From contig NZ_JACJVQ010000003.1 of the NCBI RefSeq assembly GCF_014212135.1, forward strand, positions 62,001 through 126,000: a stretch of 64,000 nucleotides of DNA. The letters run 5' to 3'. The notes beneath the pieces were generated by a model. It made no database searches, had not been told where the DNA came from, and saw only the letters and a list, made by a program, of their open reading frames with translations. A program made the position numbers and the translations under genes. Origin of the DNA: Cohnella thailandensis (GTDB lineage: Bacteria > Bacillota > Bacilli > Paenibacillales > Paenibacillaceae). Positions within the stretch are counted from its first letter, which is position 1. Each line of letters begins with the position of its first letter. Shown here piece by piece: positions 26,596 through 34,056 of this stretch.

Positions 26596-27464
26596 ACGAC
26601 CCTTGCATCGAAGTCCGCAACGTGACGAAGCGATACGGCCGTTTTGCCCTTGAGGATATTACCCTGAACGTCAAGCAAGGCTATATCACCGGACTCGTCG
26701 GAGCCAACGGCGCGGGCAAAAGCTCGTTGATCAAGCTGTTGATGGGAATGAGCCTGCCGCTTGCCGGCGAAGTGCGGCTATTCGGAGAACCGCTCGCCAA
26801 GAACGAAGCGGAGCTCAAGGAGCGGATCGGCTACGTGGCGGACGACAGCCACTTCTACGAGCACCTGTCGATTCAAGCCATGAAGAGTATTTACGCTCCT
26901 TTCTACCGGAAGTGGGACGACCGTCTATTCCGCCGATATCTGGATCGGTTCGGACTCTCACCGAAGGCTCTGATCCGGAGCCTCTCCAAGGGAATGAAGA
27001 TGAAGCTGGCGCTCGCCTTCGCGCTGTCCCATCAAGCGGAGCTTCTGATCATGGATGAACCGACCGCCGGCTTGGACCCGGTCTTCCGTCGCGAGCTGTT
27101 GGATATTCTGGCGGAGCTGATGCTGGACGAACGCCATACGATCCTGTTCTCGACGCATATCACGACGGACCTGGACCGCGTCGCCGACTACATCGCGTTC
27201 CTGCACCAAGGCAGGCTGGTTTTCCACGAATCCAAGGAGGAGATCTTCGATCGCTACGCGGTCGTGCGGGCCGAGAACTCGCTTCTGGACGCGGACGTCC
27301 GCCGCTCGTTCGTCGGCATTCGAGAGACGCCGGTCGGCTTCGAAGCGCTGACGAGCGACCGGGAGGAAGCCGAGCGGTTGTTCTCCGGGTTCGCCCGGAT
27401 CGAACGCGCCACTCTGGAGGACATTATGTTTTTTACGGCCAAGGGGGTGACCGTTCATGGTTAA
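26592..27464 (+). CDS. ABC transporter ATP-binding protein (YtrB-like)
   Basis: 290 residues. Walker A GANGAGKSS, VADDSHFYEHLSIQ at the Q-loop region, the degenerate signature SLSKGMKMKLALAFAL, Walker B LLIMDEPTAGLD and switch His in FSTHITTDLDRVAD. The extra C-terminal ~70 residues are usual for this exporter group. Part of a GntR-ATPase-permease operon with overlapping genes, like the ytr and yhc operons of B. subtilis that respond to cell-wall antibiotics; the substrate here is not known. Confidence 0.9.
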   Translation: MNDPCIEVRNVTKRYGRFALEDITLNVKQGYITGLVGANGAGKSSLIKLLMGMSLPLAGEVRLFGEPLAKNEAELKERIGYVADDSHFYEHLSIQAMKSIYAPFYRKWDDRLFRRYLDRFGLSPKALIRSLSKGMKMKLALAFALSHQAELLIMDEPTAGLDPVFRRELLDILAELMLDERHTILFSTHITTDLDRVADYIAFLHQGRLVFHESKEEIFDRYAVVRAENSLLDADVRRSFVGIRETPVGFEALTSDREEAERLFSGFARIERATLEDIMFFTAKGVTVHG

Positions 27465-28077
27465 TTTGATACGCAAGGACCTGATTTCGCTAAAATGGTA
27501 CTTTCTATTCGTGCTGGGGTACGGGCTCGTGTTCGGTACGATCGCGACAAGTCCCTATTCCCCCTTGCTCGTAAGCCTGCTGCCTGCCATCATGCTCACG
27601 ATCTTCGTGGCCAACATCGAGCTTCGCAACAAGAGCATGCTGTTCGTCGGAAGCCTGCCGGTCCGCCGCCGCCAAATCGTCTTGGCGAAGTACCTGTCTG
27701 TCTTCGTTTATATCGGAATCGGACTCGCTCTAGCCGCGATCATGTATCTTCTGAACGAACATATCCTGGATCAAAGCTTCCCGCTGACCGGAACGGCCGT
27801 CTTGATCGCCTCCAGCGTGGCTCTGCTATTCTCGGCTATTTATTATCCTTTGTATTACATTCTCGGCAGCCGAAATTCTTCCATCATCTCCGTTCTTATG
27901 ATCTTCCTGGCATCCGCGCTAGCGGGAGGCTTGAACAAGTCGATCGACCTATCGGAAGTCGGCATTCCTTCCCAGGCTCAGCTGACGGTCGGCCTGCCGC
28001 TGCTCGGACTCGTCCTATTCTACGGTTCCTATCGGTTGTCGCTCTCGATCTTCTCCCGCAAGGATATGGAAGGATAA
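27457..28077 (+). CDS. ABC-2 type transporter permease
   Basis: 206 residues with six predicted membrane helices, beginning MVNLIRKDLISLKWYFLFVLGYGLVFG. The layout fits small ABC-2 permeases paired with YtrB-like ATPases. It starts 8 bp inside the ATPase gene (GGGGGTGA ribosome site), so the proteins are coupled. Last gene of the operon, followed by a terminator. Confidence 0.85.
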   Translation: MVNLIRKDLISLKWYFLFVLGYGLVFGTIATSPYSPLLVSLLPAIMLTIFVANIELRNKSMLFVGSLPVRRRQIVLAKYLSVFVYIGIGLALAAIMYLLNEHILDQSFPLTGTAVLIASSVALLFSAIYYPLYYILGSRNSSIISVLMIFLASALAGGLNKSIDLSEVGIPSQAQLTVGLPLLGLVLFYGSYRLSLSIFSRKDMEG

Positions 28078-28104
28078 AGCCGGGCTCCCTCAGGGGCCCG
28101 GCTT
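28078..28104 (+). terminator. terminator of the GntR-ABC operon
   Basis: Arms AGCCGGGC / GCCCGGCT directly after the stop codon, followed by TCTCT. Confidence 0.7.
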
Positions 28105-28116
28105 CTCTGCGCGGCT

Positions 28117-28464
28117 CTATTCAGCGTACTTGGGATTCGGCCCGTATCGGTTGTCTCCCTCGCTGTCGATGCACCAGAATACGATAAGCACGACAGCTCC
28201 GATAATCGGAACGAGAGCAAGCAGCAGCCACCAACCGCTTCTGCCGATGTCGTGGAGCCTTCTGACGCCCACGGCGAGATTCGGGATAAGGACGGCCAGG
28301 TTGTAGAGATCGCGAAGCGAATCGCCGGTCGACGTTATCGTTCCTATAATGGAAAGCAAGATTCCGATGACGAAATTCGCCAGCGCGAATATCCAGAACT
28401 CTTTTCTCCGGGCTCTCCCTTCGAAAACGGCGTATTTCCTCATCACCCGCACGTACCATTCCAT
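28117..28464 (-). CDS. DUF805 family membrane protein
   Basis: 115 residues. It begins MEWYVRVMRKYAVFEGRARRKEFW, has three or four hydrophobic helices, and contains LAVGVRRLHDIGRSGWWLLL, the hallmark of DUF805 proteins, ending in the acidic, asparagine-rich EGDNRYGPNPK. The start ATG has AAGGAGAG upstream; the longer in-frame extension lacks family sequence. Inner-membrane protein of unknown function. Confidence 0.93.
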   Translation of the reverse strand: MEWYVRVMRKYAVFEGRARRKEFWIFALANFVIGILLSIIGTITSTGDSLRDLYNLAVLIPNLAVGVRRLHDIGRSGWWLLLALVPIIGAVVLIVFWCIDSEGDNRYGPNPKYAE

Positions 28465-28556
28465 AGGATCTCTCCTTAGCGACAGAGTGAACGCCCCTCC
28501 TTCATCTATATGAGGGTTTGTCTGTTTCCATGTGGACGGGGGCCGCAATCGCCGAT

Positions 28557-29420
28557 TTATCGATACCGCCGGCTTAATCCCTCCATCGTTCGGACGATTC
28601 CCTCCGAATAGTCCGTCCGGAGAGGCCGGCCCCGGAATTCCGTCGGCGACTCCTGCTCTACCCCGGCAAGCTCGTACCGGATCAAGAGCTCCCTCATTTC
28701 GGGCATTGCCCACCCCAGCAGCCGGCGCTTCCAAGGGCTCAGGCTCGACGGCCGCGACCCGGAACCGGCGGCCGCGGCGGCCCGCTCGCCGAATTCGGCC
28801 AAGGTCAGGGGAGCGCCGGCCGGCAGCAGCCATGTCTTGCCGTAGGAGGACTCCTCCCGGGCAAGCTCGATCGCGTACTCCGCGGCGTCTCCCAAGTACA
28901 AATACCCTCTCGCCGCTTGGGGATTCCCGATGACGTCCGGCTTTTCCCCCTTCGCTATTTTCTTCAGATAATAATGGATAACCGTGTCGGCGGCCGTCTC
29001 CCCGTAAAGCTCGGGCGCCGCCAGGCGCAGGACGCGGTCCGGCGACGAGAAGCGGAACGGCTTCCGGGCTAGGAAGCGGTAAGTTCCTTCCAGAAGGACA
29101 AGGGGAATGTTCAGCGTCCCGGATACATAATTGAGAGCGTTAAGCATCCTTTCGACGCGTTCCTCCCGCTCGTCATAGGCGACGTATACGCAGCAGAAAA
29201 TCGCGTCCGCGCCCCGGGCCGCAGCCAGCAGCCCGCCCTCGTCTCCGGCAGCCCCCTTCACGGTTTGCAGCAGCGAGGAATCGGCATGGCGTTCCCGCAG
29301 TTTGGCTAGCTTCCGCTCCGACCCGGAGTACGCGACGACCTCGACCCCTTGCCCCAGCAGCCGTTCGATCATAACCTCTTCGATTCCGTTGCCTACTCTG
29401 ACGATCATCGCTTTATGCAT
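28557..29420 (-). CDS. NmrA/SDR-like NAD(P)-binding protein
   Basis: 287 residues with an atypical SDR layout. The nucleotide motif is degenerate (MIVRVGNGIEEVMIERLLGQGVEVVAYSGS rather than GxxGxxG). ADAIFCCVYVAYDERE, VLLEGTYRFLARK, a lone tyrosine in LYGETAADTVIHYYLKK and GYLYLGDAAEYAIELA follow the extended-SDR pattern. The substrate is unknown; it may be a regulatory or a redox protein. AAGGAGAG precedes the ATG. Stands alone between the DUF805 gene and the oxidase operon. Confidence 0.7.
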   Translation of the reverse strand: MHKAMIVRVGNGIEEVMIERLLGQGVEVVAYSGSERKLAKLRERHADSSLLQTVKGAAGDEGGLLAAARGADAIFCCVYVAYDEREERVERMLNALNYVSGTLNIPLVLLEGTYRFLARKPFRFSSPDRVLRLAAPELYGETAADTVIHYYLKKIAKGEKPDVIGNPQAARGYLYLGDAAEYAIELAREESSYGKTWLLPAGAPLTLAEFGERAAAAAGSGSRPSSLSPWKRRLLGWAMPEMRELLIRYELAGVEQESPTEFRGRPLRTDYSEGIVRTMEGLSRRYR

Positions 29421-29461
29421 CGATCATTCTCTCCTTTAATCATTAATGTCGGTAATATTCA

Positions 29462-30949
29462 TTAGAGATCCGGCAGGTTGCCCGAACGGGTTCCGACCGT
29501 ATAGGACGTCGTGATTCCTTCGTAATTGAGCATCATGCTCATTCCCATCGAGGCATGCTCGAGATTATGGCAATGCGCCATCCACAGCCCCGGGTTGTCG
29601 GCGGTCAGCGTCACCTCGAAGCGGTCGCCCTTGGTCGTCAGCAGGGTATCGAGGTAGACGGGACTGCCGGTCAGCGGGACGCCGTTCTTGCTCCATACCC
29701 GGAACGTATGCCCATGGATGTGGAACGGATGGTCGCCGCCTCCTTCGTTGACGATCGCGATCCGAACCGTCTCCCCTTCCTTCACGTTCATCGGCGGAAT
29801 CTCGTGAAAGGATCGGCCGTTGATGGTGTTGACGAACAACGACTGGCCCAGCTTCAGCTCGAAGCCTCGATCCGCGGCCGGCTTCCGATCCTGACCCTCC
29901 GCGAGCGGCGAGCCGTAGTCGACGAAGGAGAATCTCTCCTTGCCTCCGGACTCGGGAGGAACGGCTCCTTCTCCTATCGTGATGGGCAGATTCTTCAAGG
30001 AGTCGCTACGGACGACGACCTTATGGGAATCGGGTATTCGGAAAAGCAGGTCGTACCGCTGGCCGGCTCCGACCGGAACCTCGACGTCCCGGAGCGGTCC
30101 CGGCTCGTTCAGTTCGTGCCCGTCCATGGCCGCGACTTGGAAGGAAGCCCCGTCGACGCGGAAGCGAAGGGTGCCGTTCCCGGCGTTGGTCAAGCGGAGC
30201 CTTACCAGGTCGCCCGGATGGCCGTCCAAAGTCAATCCTTCCGCCGAGCCGTTCAGAAGCGGCGTGGAATCCAATTCCTGATAGATCGCGTTGACATCCA
30301 TGATCTCGGTCTCGGCGCCGGCCGATTTAGGCAGGACCACGATGGAGCCCAGCAGGCCCATTCGAGCCTGAATCGAGCTCATCTGATGGGAGTGGTACCA
30401 GTAGGTGCCGGGTTCGTCGGCGACGAACGTGTAAGTGAACTGTTCTCCGGGAGCTACGGCGTCTTGCGAGACTCCGGCCACCCCATCCTGCGAGCACGGC
30501 ACGTTGATTCCGTGCCAATGGAGCGTAACTCCGTCCTCGATATCCTTATTCTTGAGGGTGACGACGACCTTGTCGCCTTCCGTCACGCGAAGCTCCGGTC
30601 CGGGGGAGGTGCCGTTGAAGGTCCTAGCAGCCTTCGTCTTGCCGTTCCCCAGGGACAGGACCGTCCTGGCAGCGACGAGCTCATACGTCTTGACGGGGGC
30701 GTCCGTATCCTCCTCTACGATGGCTTCGCAGGCGATGGCCGAAGACGACGCATGGGAATGATCCGGCATCGAGGCCATATCGGCGCTCATCTCATGATGG
30801 TGATGCGCCATGTTGACTTCGACGGGCTTCTGCAGCCGAATTTGCCAGAAATAAACGGCGACCAGCACCAATGCGAGTCCGACGAGGAGGGCTGGGATTC
30901 CCCACAGAAACAGCTTCTTCTTGCTTTTCTTGCCGAGGCTCTTCGCCAT
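29462..30949 (-). CDS. membrane-anchored multicopper oxidase
   Basis: 495 residues. An N-terminal basic stretch plus one hydrophobic helix (about 12-35) anchors it outside the membrane. A His/Met-rich segment follows (AHHHHEMSADMASMPDHSHA, about 48-67). The four copper-ligand blocks are present: HWHG, YWYHSHQ, HPFHIHGHTF and HCHNLEHASMGM, with Met as axial T1 ligand. The fold is a three-domain CotA/CueO-like laccase; copper oxidation or detoxification is likely. The true start is ATG 30949 (AGGGGAG upstream). In-frame sequence beyond it only overlaps the transporter gene. It is the second structural gene of the TetR-controlled operon. Confidence 0.92.
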   Translation of the reverse strand: MAKSLGKKSKKKLFLWGIPALLVGLALVLVAVYFWQIRLQKPVEVNMAHHHHEMSADMASMPDHSHASSSAIACEAIVEEDTDAPVKTYELVAARTVLSLGNGKTKAARTFNGTSPGPELRVTEGDKVVVTLKNKDIEDGVTLHWHGINVPCSQDGVAGVSQDAVAPGEQFTYTFVADEPGTYWYHSHQMSSIQARMGLLGSIVVLPKSAGAETEIMDVNAIYQELDSTPLLNGSAEGLTLDGHPGDLVRLRLTNAGNGTLRFRVDGASFQVAAMDGHELNEPGPLRDVEVPVGAGQRYDLLFRIPDSHKVVVRSDSLKNLPITIGEGAVPPESGGKERFSFVDYGSPLAEGQDRKPAADRGFELKLGQSLFVNTINGRSFHEIPPMNVKEGETVRIAIVNEGGGDHPFHIHGHTFRVWSKNGVPLTGSPVYLDTLLTTKGDRFEVTLTADNPGLWMAHCHNLEHASMGMSMMLNYEGITTSYTVGTRSGNLPDL

Positions 30950-30951
30950 TC

Positions 30952-32409
30952 TTATCTCCCCTTTCCTTGAGAGGACCGTACGATGAGGAGAACGAGAATG
31001 CCTGCCAGGGCGGATAGGATCGCCGCGCCGAGGAACACCCATTGGAACCCGCCCGTTAAGGCGTTCGCTTCGGAGGCTCCCTCGCCCAATAGATTGGTCG
31101 TTCGCATCGATGCCGCCGTCGTTAGGATGGCCAGGCCCACGGCGCCGCCGACCTGTTGACCCGTGTTGACCAAGCCGCTGGCGAGGCCGGCTTCCTTCTC
31201 CGAGACGCCGTGGACCGCGAGGTCGGTGCCGACGACGAAGGCGCCTCCTAGTCCGAGGCCGATCGCGATGGACGGCAGAAGAAGGTTCCCCGCGAACGTA
31301 GCCTCGCTTGGCGCCTGAGCCAGCCAGACCAGGCCTCCGGCCAAGACGAACAGAGAGACGGCCAGCGTCAGGCGGGTTCCGAGCTTCGAGACGATCGCCG
31401 GGATGACGCCGGCTACGAGAACCAGAGCGCCGGCAAGCGGCAGTTGCGTAAGTCCTGCCTTCATGGCGCCGTAAAGAAGCACTTGCTGCATGTAGACGGA
31501 GAGAGCGAAGAACAAGCCCGTCGTGGCTCCTCCGATGAGGAACATGGCCAGGTTGCCGCCAAGCACCGATTTGTTGCGGAAGATCGAGAACGGCAGCAGC
31601 GGTTGGGAAGCCCGGCGTTCGATCAGAAGGAAAGCGGCGAGGGCGGCCGCGGATACTCCGGCCAACGCCAGCGTAACCGGAGAGGTCCAGCCCGATCTCT
31701 CGATCCGGGCGAGAGCGGCGACCAAGGCGACAAGAGCGGCGGTGATCGTGACGGCGCCCGGCATATCGAGCGCGTTGCGTTCTCCTCTCCGGTCCCGAGA
31801 GACGAGAGAAGGAAGGGTCAGGACGACCAGAAGGCCGATCGGAACGTTGACGTAGAAGACGGCGGACCAGCCGAAAGCGGACGTCAGCACCCCGCCCAGA
31901 AGAACGCCGGCGGCGCTGCCGATTCCGGCGACCGCTCCCCAGATGCCGAGAGCTTTCGCCCGGTCGCGCGGATCCGGGAACAGCCGGGCTACCAGAGCGA
32001 GAGCGGCGGGGGCAAGCAAAGCGGCCGAAGCGCCTTGGAACGCTCTGGCCGCGAGCAGCCAGGCTCCCGATTGGGCGAGGCCCGCGGCGGCCGAGGCGAG
32101 CGTGAAGCCGGCGACTCCCGACAGGAATAGCAGGCGGTGTCCGTAGCGGTCGCCCAGCCTTCCCCCGAGGAGCAGGAAGCCTCCGAAGGGAAGAACGTAA
32201 GCGGTGATCACCCAGCTGAGCAGCTCCGAATTCAGGTTCAGGTCCGAGCCCAGCGAAGGGAGCGCGATGTTCACGATGGACGCGTCGAGCACGACCAGGA
32301 ATTGGGCGAGAGCCAGAACGACGAGCGCCCACCAGCGAAGCTGAGCGGCGGATTGCGGGGCGGGCTTTGCCGCGGCCGCCGAGGAATGGGATGCAGCCTT
32401 GAGATTCAT
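30952..32409 (-). CDS. MFS multidrug exporter, DHA2 (EmrB/QacA) family
   Basis: 485 residues with about 14 hydrophobic helices. The motif-A loop is GGRLGDRYGHRLLF, and LVVLDASIVNIALPSLG in helix 1 is the motif D of 14-TM drug:H+ antiporters. WSAVFYVNVPIGL is also typical. ATG 32409 has AAAAGGAG upstream. It lies 2 bp before the multicopper oxidase gene, in an operon behind three TetR-type operators. The substrate is unknown; pairing with a laccase suggests a copper- or phenolic-related compound, which is inference. Confidence 0.93.
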   Translation of the reverse strand: MNLKAASHSSAAAAKPAPQSAAQLRWWALVVLALAQFLVVLDASIVNIALPSLGSDLNLNSELLSWVITAYVLPFGGFLLLGGRLGDRYGHRLLFLSGVAGFTLASAAAGLAQSGAWLLAARAFQGASAALLAPAALALVARLFPDPRDRAKALGIWGAVAGIGSAAGVLLGGVLTSAFGWSAVFYVNVPIGLLVVLTLPSLVSRDRRGERNALDMPGAVTITAALVALVAALARIERSGWTSPVTLALAGVSAAALAAFLLIERRASQPLLPFSIFRNKSVLGGNLAMFLIGGATTGLFFALSVYMQQVLLYGAMKAGLTQLPLAGALVLVAGVIPAIVSKLGTRLTLAVSLFVLAGGLVWLAQAPSEATFAGNLLLPSIAIGLGLGGAFVVGTDLAVHGVSEKEAGLASGLVNTGQQVGGAVGLAILTTAASMRTTNLLGEGASEANALTGGFQWVFLGAAILSALAGILVLLIVRSSQGKGR

Positions 32410-32449
32410 TGGATCATTCTCCTTTTGGTTTTGGTTTGTGATTGATTGA

Positions 32450-32596
32450 TTACTTACTACTCGATGCGGATTTGCATGCCTTGCCGCTGCCATACCCGGC
32501 AGCTTGCTGCGGATAGAGATTCAACGGGAGCTGCTTAGCCGCGTTTGTCCGTTGAGTTCGGCCGAGCTTGCGGTTACGCGCGGAACGGCTGTTCAT
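32450..32596 (-). CDS. 48-codon leader ORF ahead of the MFS/oxidase genes
   Basis: An ATG with an excellent AAAGGAGAG ribosome site opens a 48-codon frame that ends 40 bp before the MFS start. It lies downstream of the operon promoter. The peptide is basic and Gln/Ser-rich (starts MNSRSARNRKLGRTQRTNAA, ends in CKSASSSK), has no membrane segment and resembles nothing I know. It may be a small protein, or a leader whose translation affects the transporter gene. That it is translated is suggested only by the ribosome site. Confidence 0.55.
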   Translation of the reverse strand: MNSRSARNRKLGRTQRTNAAKQLPLNLYPQQAAGYGSGKACKSASSSK

Positions 32597-32635
32597 GGGA
32601 ACTCTCCTTTCGTTTGGGAGATGGCAGGCTCGATT

Positions 32636-32698
32636 TGTTATTGATCAATTACTAACTTGATTTCATCATAAAGCATAGTTAGTGATTGGTCAATAACT
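32636..32698 (-). promoter_or_regulatory. promoter and two TetR operators of the MFS/oxidase operon
   Basis: On the minus strand, -35 TTGACC (32688-32693) and -10 TATGAT (32665-32670) are 17 bp apart. An operator at 32680-32698 (AGTTATTGACCAATCACTA on the minus strand) covers the -35. A second at 32636-32654 (TGTTATTGATCAATTACTA on the plus strand) lies just downstream of the start point. They match the site before the tetR gene at 17 and 16 of 19 positions. Confidence 0.85.
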
Positions 32699-32764
32699 TT
32701 TTTTGTTTTTCTCCGCTTGTAGCGACTCCCCTTTCGGAGGAGAAGGAGAACGCTTCGCGTCTCC

Positions 32765-33286
32765 TTACGTCATCTTCAATTCGGGCATATCGATGGCATC
32801 CGCGACGTTGCACAGCATTCCTCTAGCCAGGAACAGGAAGGTCCGTTCCTCCGGCTTCTCGATCCCCGCGCCCCGGAACGCTTCCAGCACGATCTCGCGC
32901 ACCTCCCGGAATCCGCCGCGCATCGATTCGCGAATCGTCTCCTCGGCGATCGTCTGCGCTTGCATCTGAAGAAGAATTTCGTTGCGATGCTCTTCCATTA
33001 TTCGTTCGTACGCGACGATCAGCTCTTTCTCCATGTTCTCCGGCGCAGCCGATTGGACGACTTGCCGGAAGGAACCGACAATCCGTTCCCAAGAAACCTC
33101 GAGCGCGCTCAGCAAGAGCGCTTCCTTCGACGGAAAAAAGCGAAAAACGTAAGGCTGGGAAATCTTCGCCCGCTCGGCGACCATCGCGGTCGTCGCCCGG
33201 TAGTAGCCGGTCTCGGCGAATACCTCGATCGCGGCGGACAAGATCTCGGATTTGCGGTTGACGGAAGTAGCGGAATCCTTGGCCAT
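32765..33286 (-). CDS. TetR family repressor
   Basis: 173 residues. The N-terminal HTH reads RKSEILSAAIEVFAETGYYRATTAMVAERAKISQPYVFRFFPSKEALLLSAL, a standard TetR domain; the rest is a helical ligand domain with no recognisable ligand. ATG 33286 is preceded by GAGGTGAG. The gene lies upstream of the MFS/oxidase operon on the same strand. Three copies of one operator sequence, one at its own promoter and two at the operon promoter, indicate that it represses both. Confidence 0.93.
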   Translation of the reverse strand: MAKDSATSVNRKSEILSAAIEVFAETGYYRATTAMVAERAKISQPYVFRFFPSKEALLLSALEVSWERIVGSFRQVVQSAAPENMEKELIVAYERIMEEHRNEILLQMQAQTIAEETIRESMRGGFREVREIVLEAFRGAGIEKPEERTFLFLARGMLCNVADAIDMPELKMT

Positions 33287-33302
33287 GGGGCTCACCTCAA
33301 TT

Positions 33303-33321
33303 AGTTATTGATTAATCACTA
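33303..33321 (-). promoter_or_regulatory. TetR operator at the repressor gene
   Basis: AGTTATTGATTAATCACTA, a near-palindrome 17 bp before the repressor start codon and the best of the three related sites. Confidence 0.8.
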
Positions 33322-33403
33322 CCGTTAGTATAAACGGAACGATCGGCCAATGCAAATCCGCCTCCGAAGGCGAAGCCTCCCGAATTCGGGAGGCTCGTTC
33401 TCC

Positions 33404-33832
33404 TCAGATGGTTATGGACTTCTCGAAGTGATGGCAGGAGATTCTCATCTTTTGCTTCAGATAGAATCGGTGAGCCTCGAACCGCTGAACCCCGGAATCC
33501 AAATGCAAGGCCTCGCATTCCCGATCCGCCGCCTCTCTCTCCAACCAATCGAATAACCGCTTCGCATACCCTCGGGAACGGCTGGCTTCTTCGGTAATGA
33601 GGTCGTCCATGTACAGGAATCGGCCGCTGGCCAGCGTACGGACGATACGGTATCCGGCGGCCGCTCGGACAACGCCTTCTTCGTACAACGCGACAAGCCG
33701 GTATCCGGTCTCCGCTTGCAGTCGTTTGATCGCGCTCACGTAGGTCTCTTCCTCCAGGTGCGGGCGCAGCTGCTTCATGACCGAATAGGTCGCGGCTATC
33801 TCTTCCTCGCTATCGATGACTTTAATCGTCAT
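33404..33832 (-). CDS. GNAT family N-acetyltransferase
   Basis: 142 residues. It starts MTIKVIDSEEEIAATYSVMKQLRPHL. The acetyl-CoA site is the SRSRGYAKRLFDWLEREA region (R/Q-x-x-G-x-G/A form) at about 88-105, and MDDLITEEASRSRGYG-like strand 4 precedes it. The substrate is unknown. ATG 33832 follows GAGGTGAG. A short G+C-rich palindrome (33375-33396) after the stop has no T-run and is a weak terminator at best. Confidence 0.88.
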   Translation of the reverse strand: MTIKVIDSEEEIAATYSVMKQLRPHLEEETYVSAIKRLQAETGYRLVALYEEGVVRAAAGYRIVRTLASGRFLYMDDLITEEASRSRGYAKRLFDWLEREAADRECEALHLDSGVQRFEAHRFYLKQKMRISCHHFEKSITI

Positions 33833-33961
33833 TGCACTCACCTCTCATCGGGACATATTCCCTACTTTAGTCGAATTCGAAGGCTTGCGACAGAGCCAAT
33901 TCGCCGATTTTCGACTGGTCCGCAGCCCTCGGCACCCTTCATTCATTTGAGCTCGGCCAAT

Positions 33962-34016
33962 TTAACACTGCGCTTACACATTCATTAACAGTAGTCGAAT
34001 AGTCCCCATCTACACT
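33962..34016 (+). promoter_or_regulatory. Pho-box-like promoter of the surface phosphatase-like gene
   Basis: Three hexamers TTAACA (33962), CTTACA (33973) and TTAACA (33985) spaced by 11 and 12 bp, as in PhoP-binding sites of Bacillus. A -10 TACACT (34011-34016) follows, which puts the repeats at about -61 to -33. There is no good -35, as expected for an activated promoter. Confidence 0.6.
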
Positions 34017-34056
34017 AGAGAATAGTCCAACTCTATCCAATGGGAGTGATCTGACT

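Noticed and set aside
29462..32332. A 956-residue fused frame covering oxidase plus ~460 extra N-terminal residues
   Set aside because: The extra part is arginine/glycine-rich and overlaps the MFS gene in another frame. A good ribosome site and membrane anchor lie at 30949, so the oxidase starts there.
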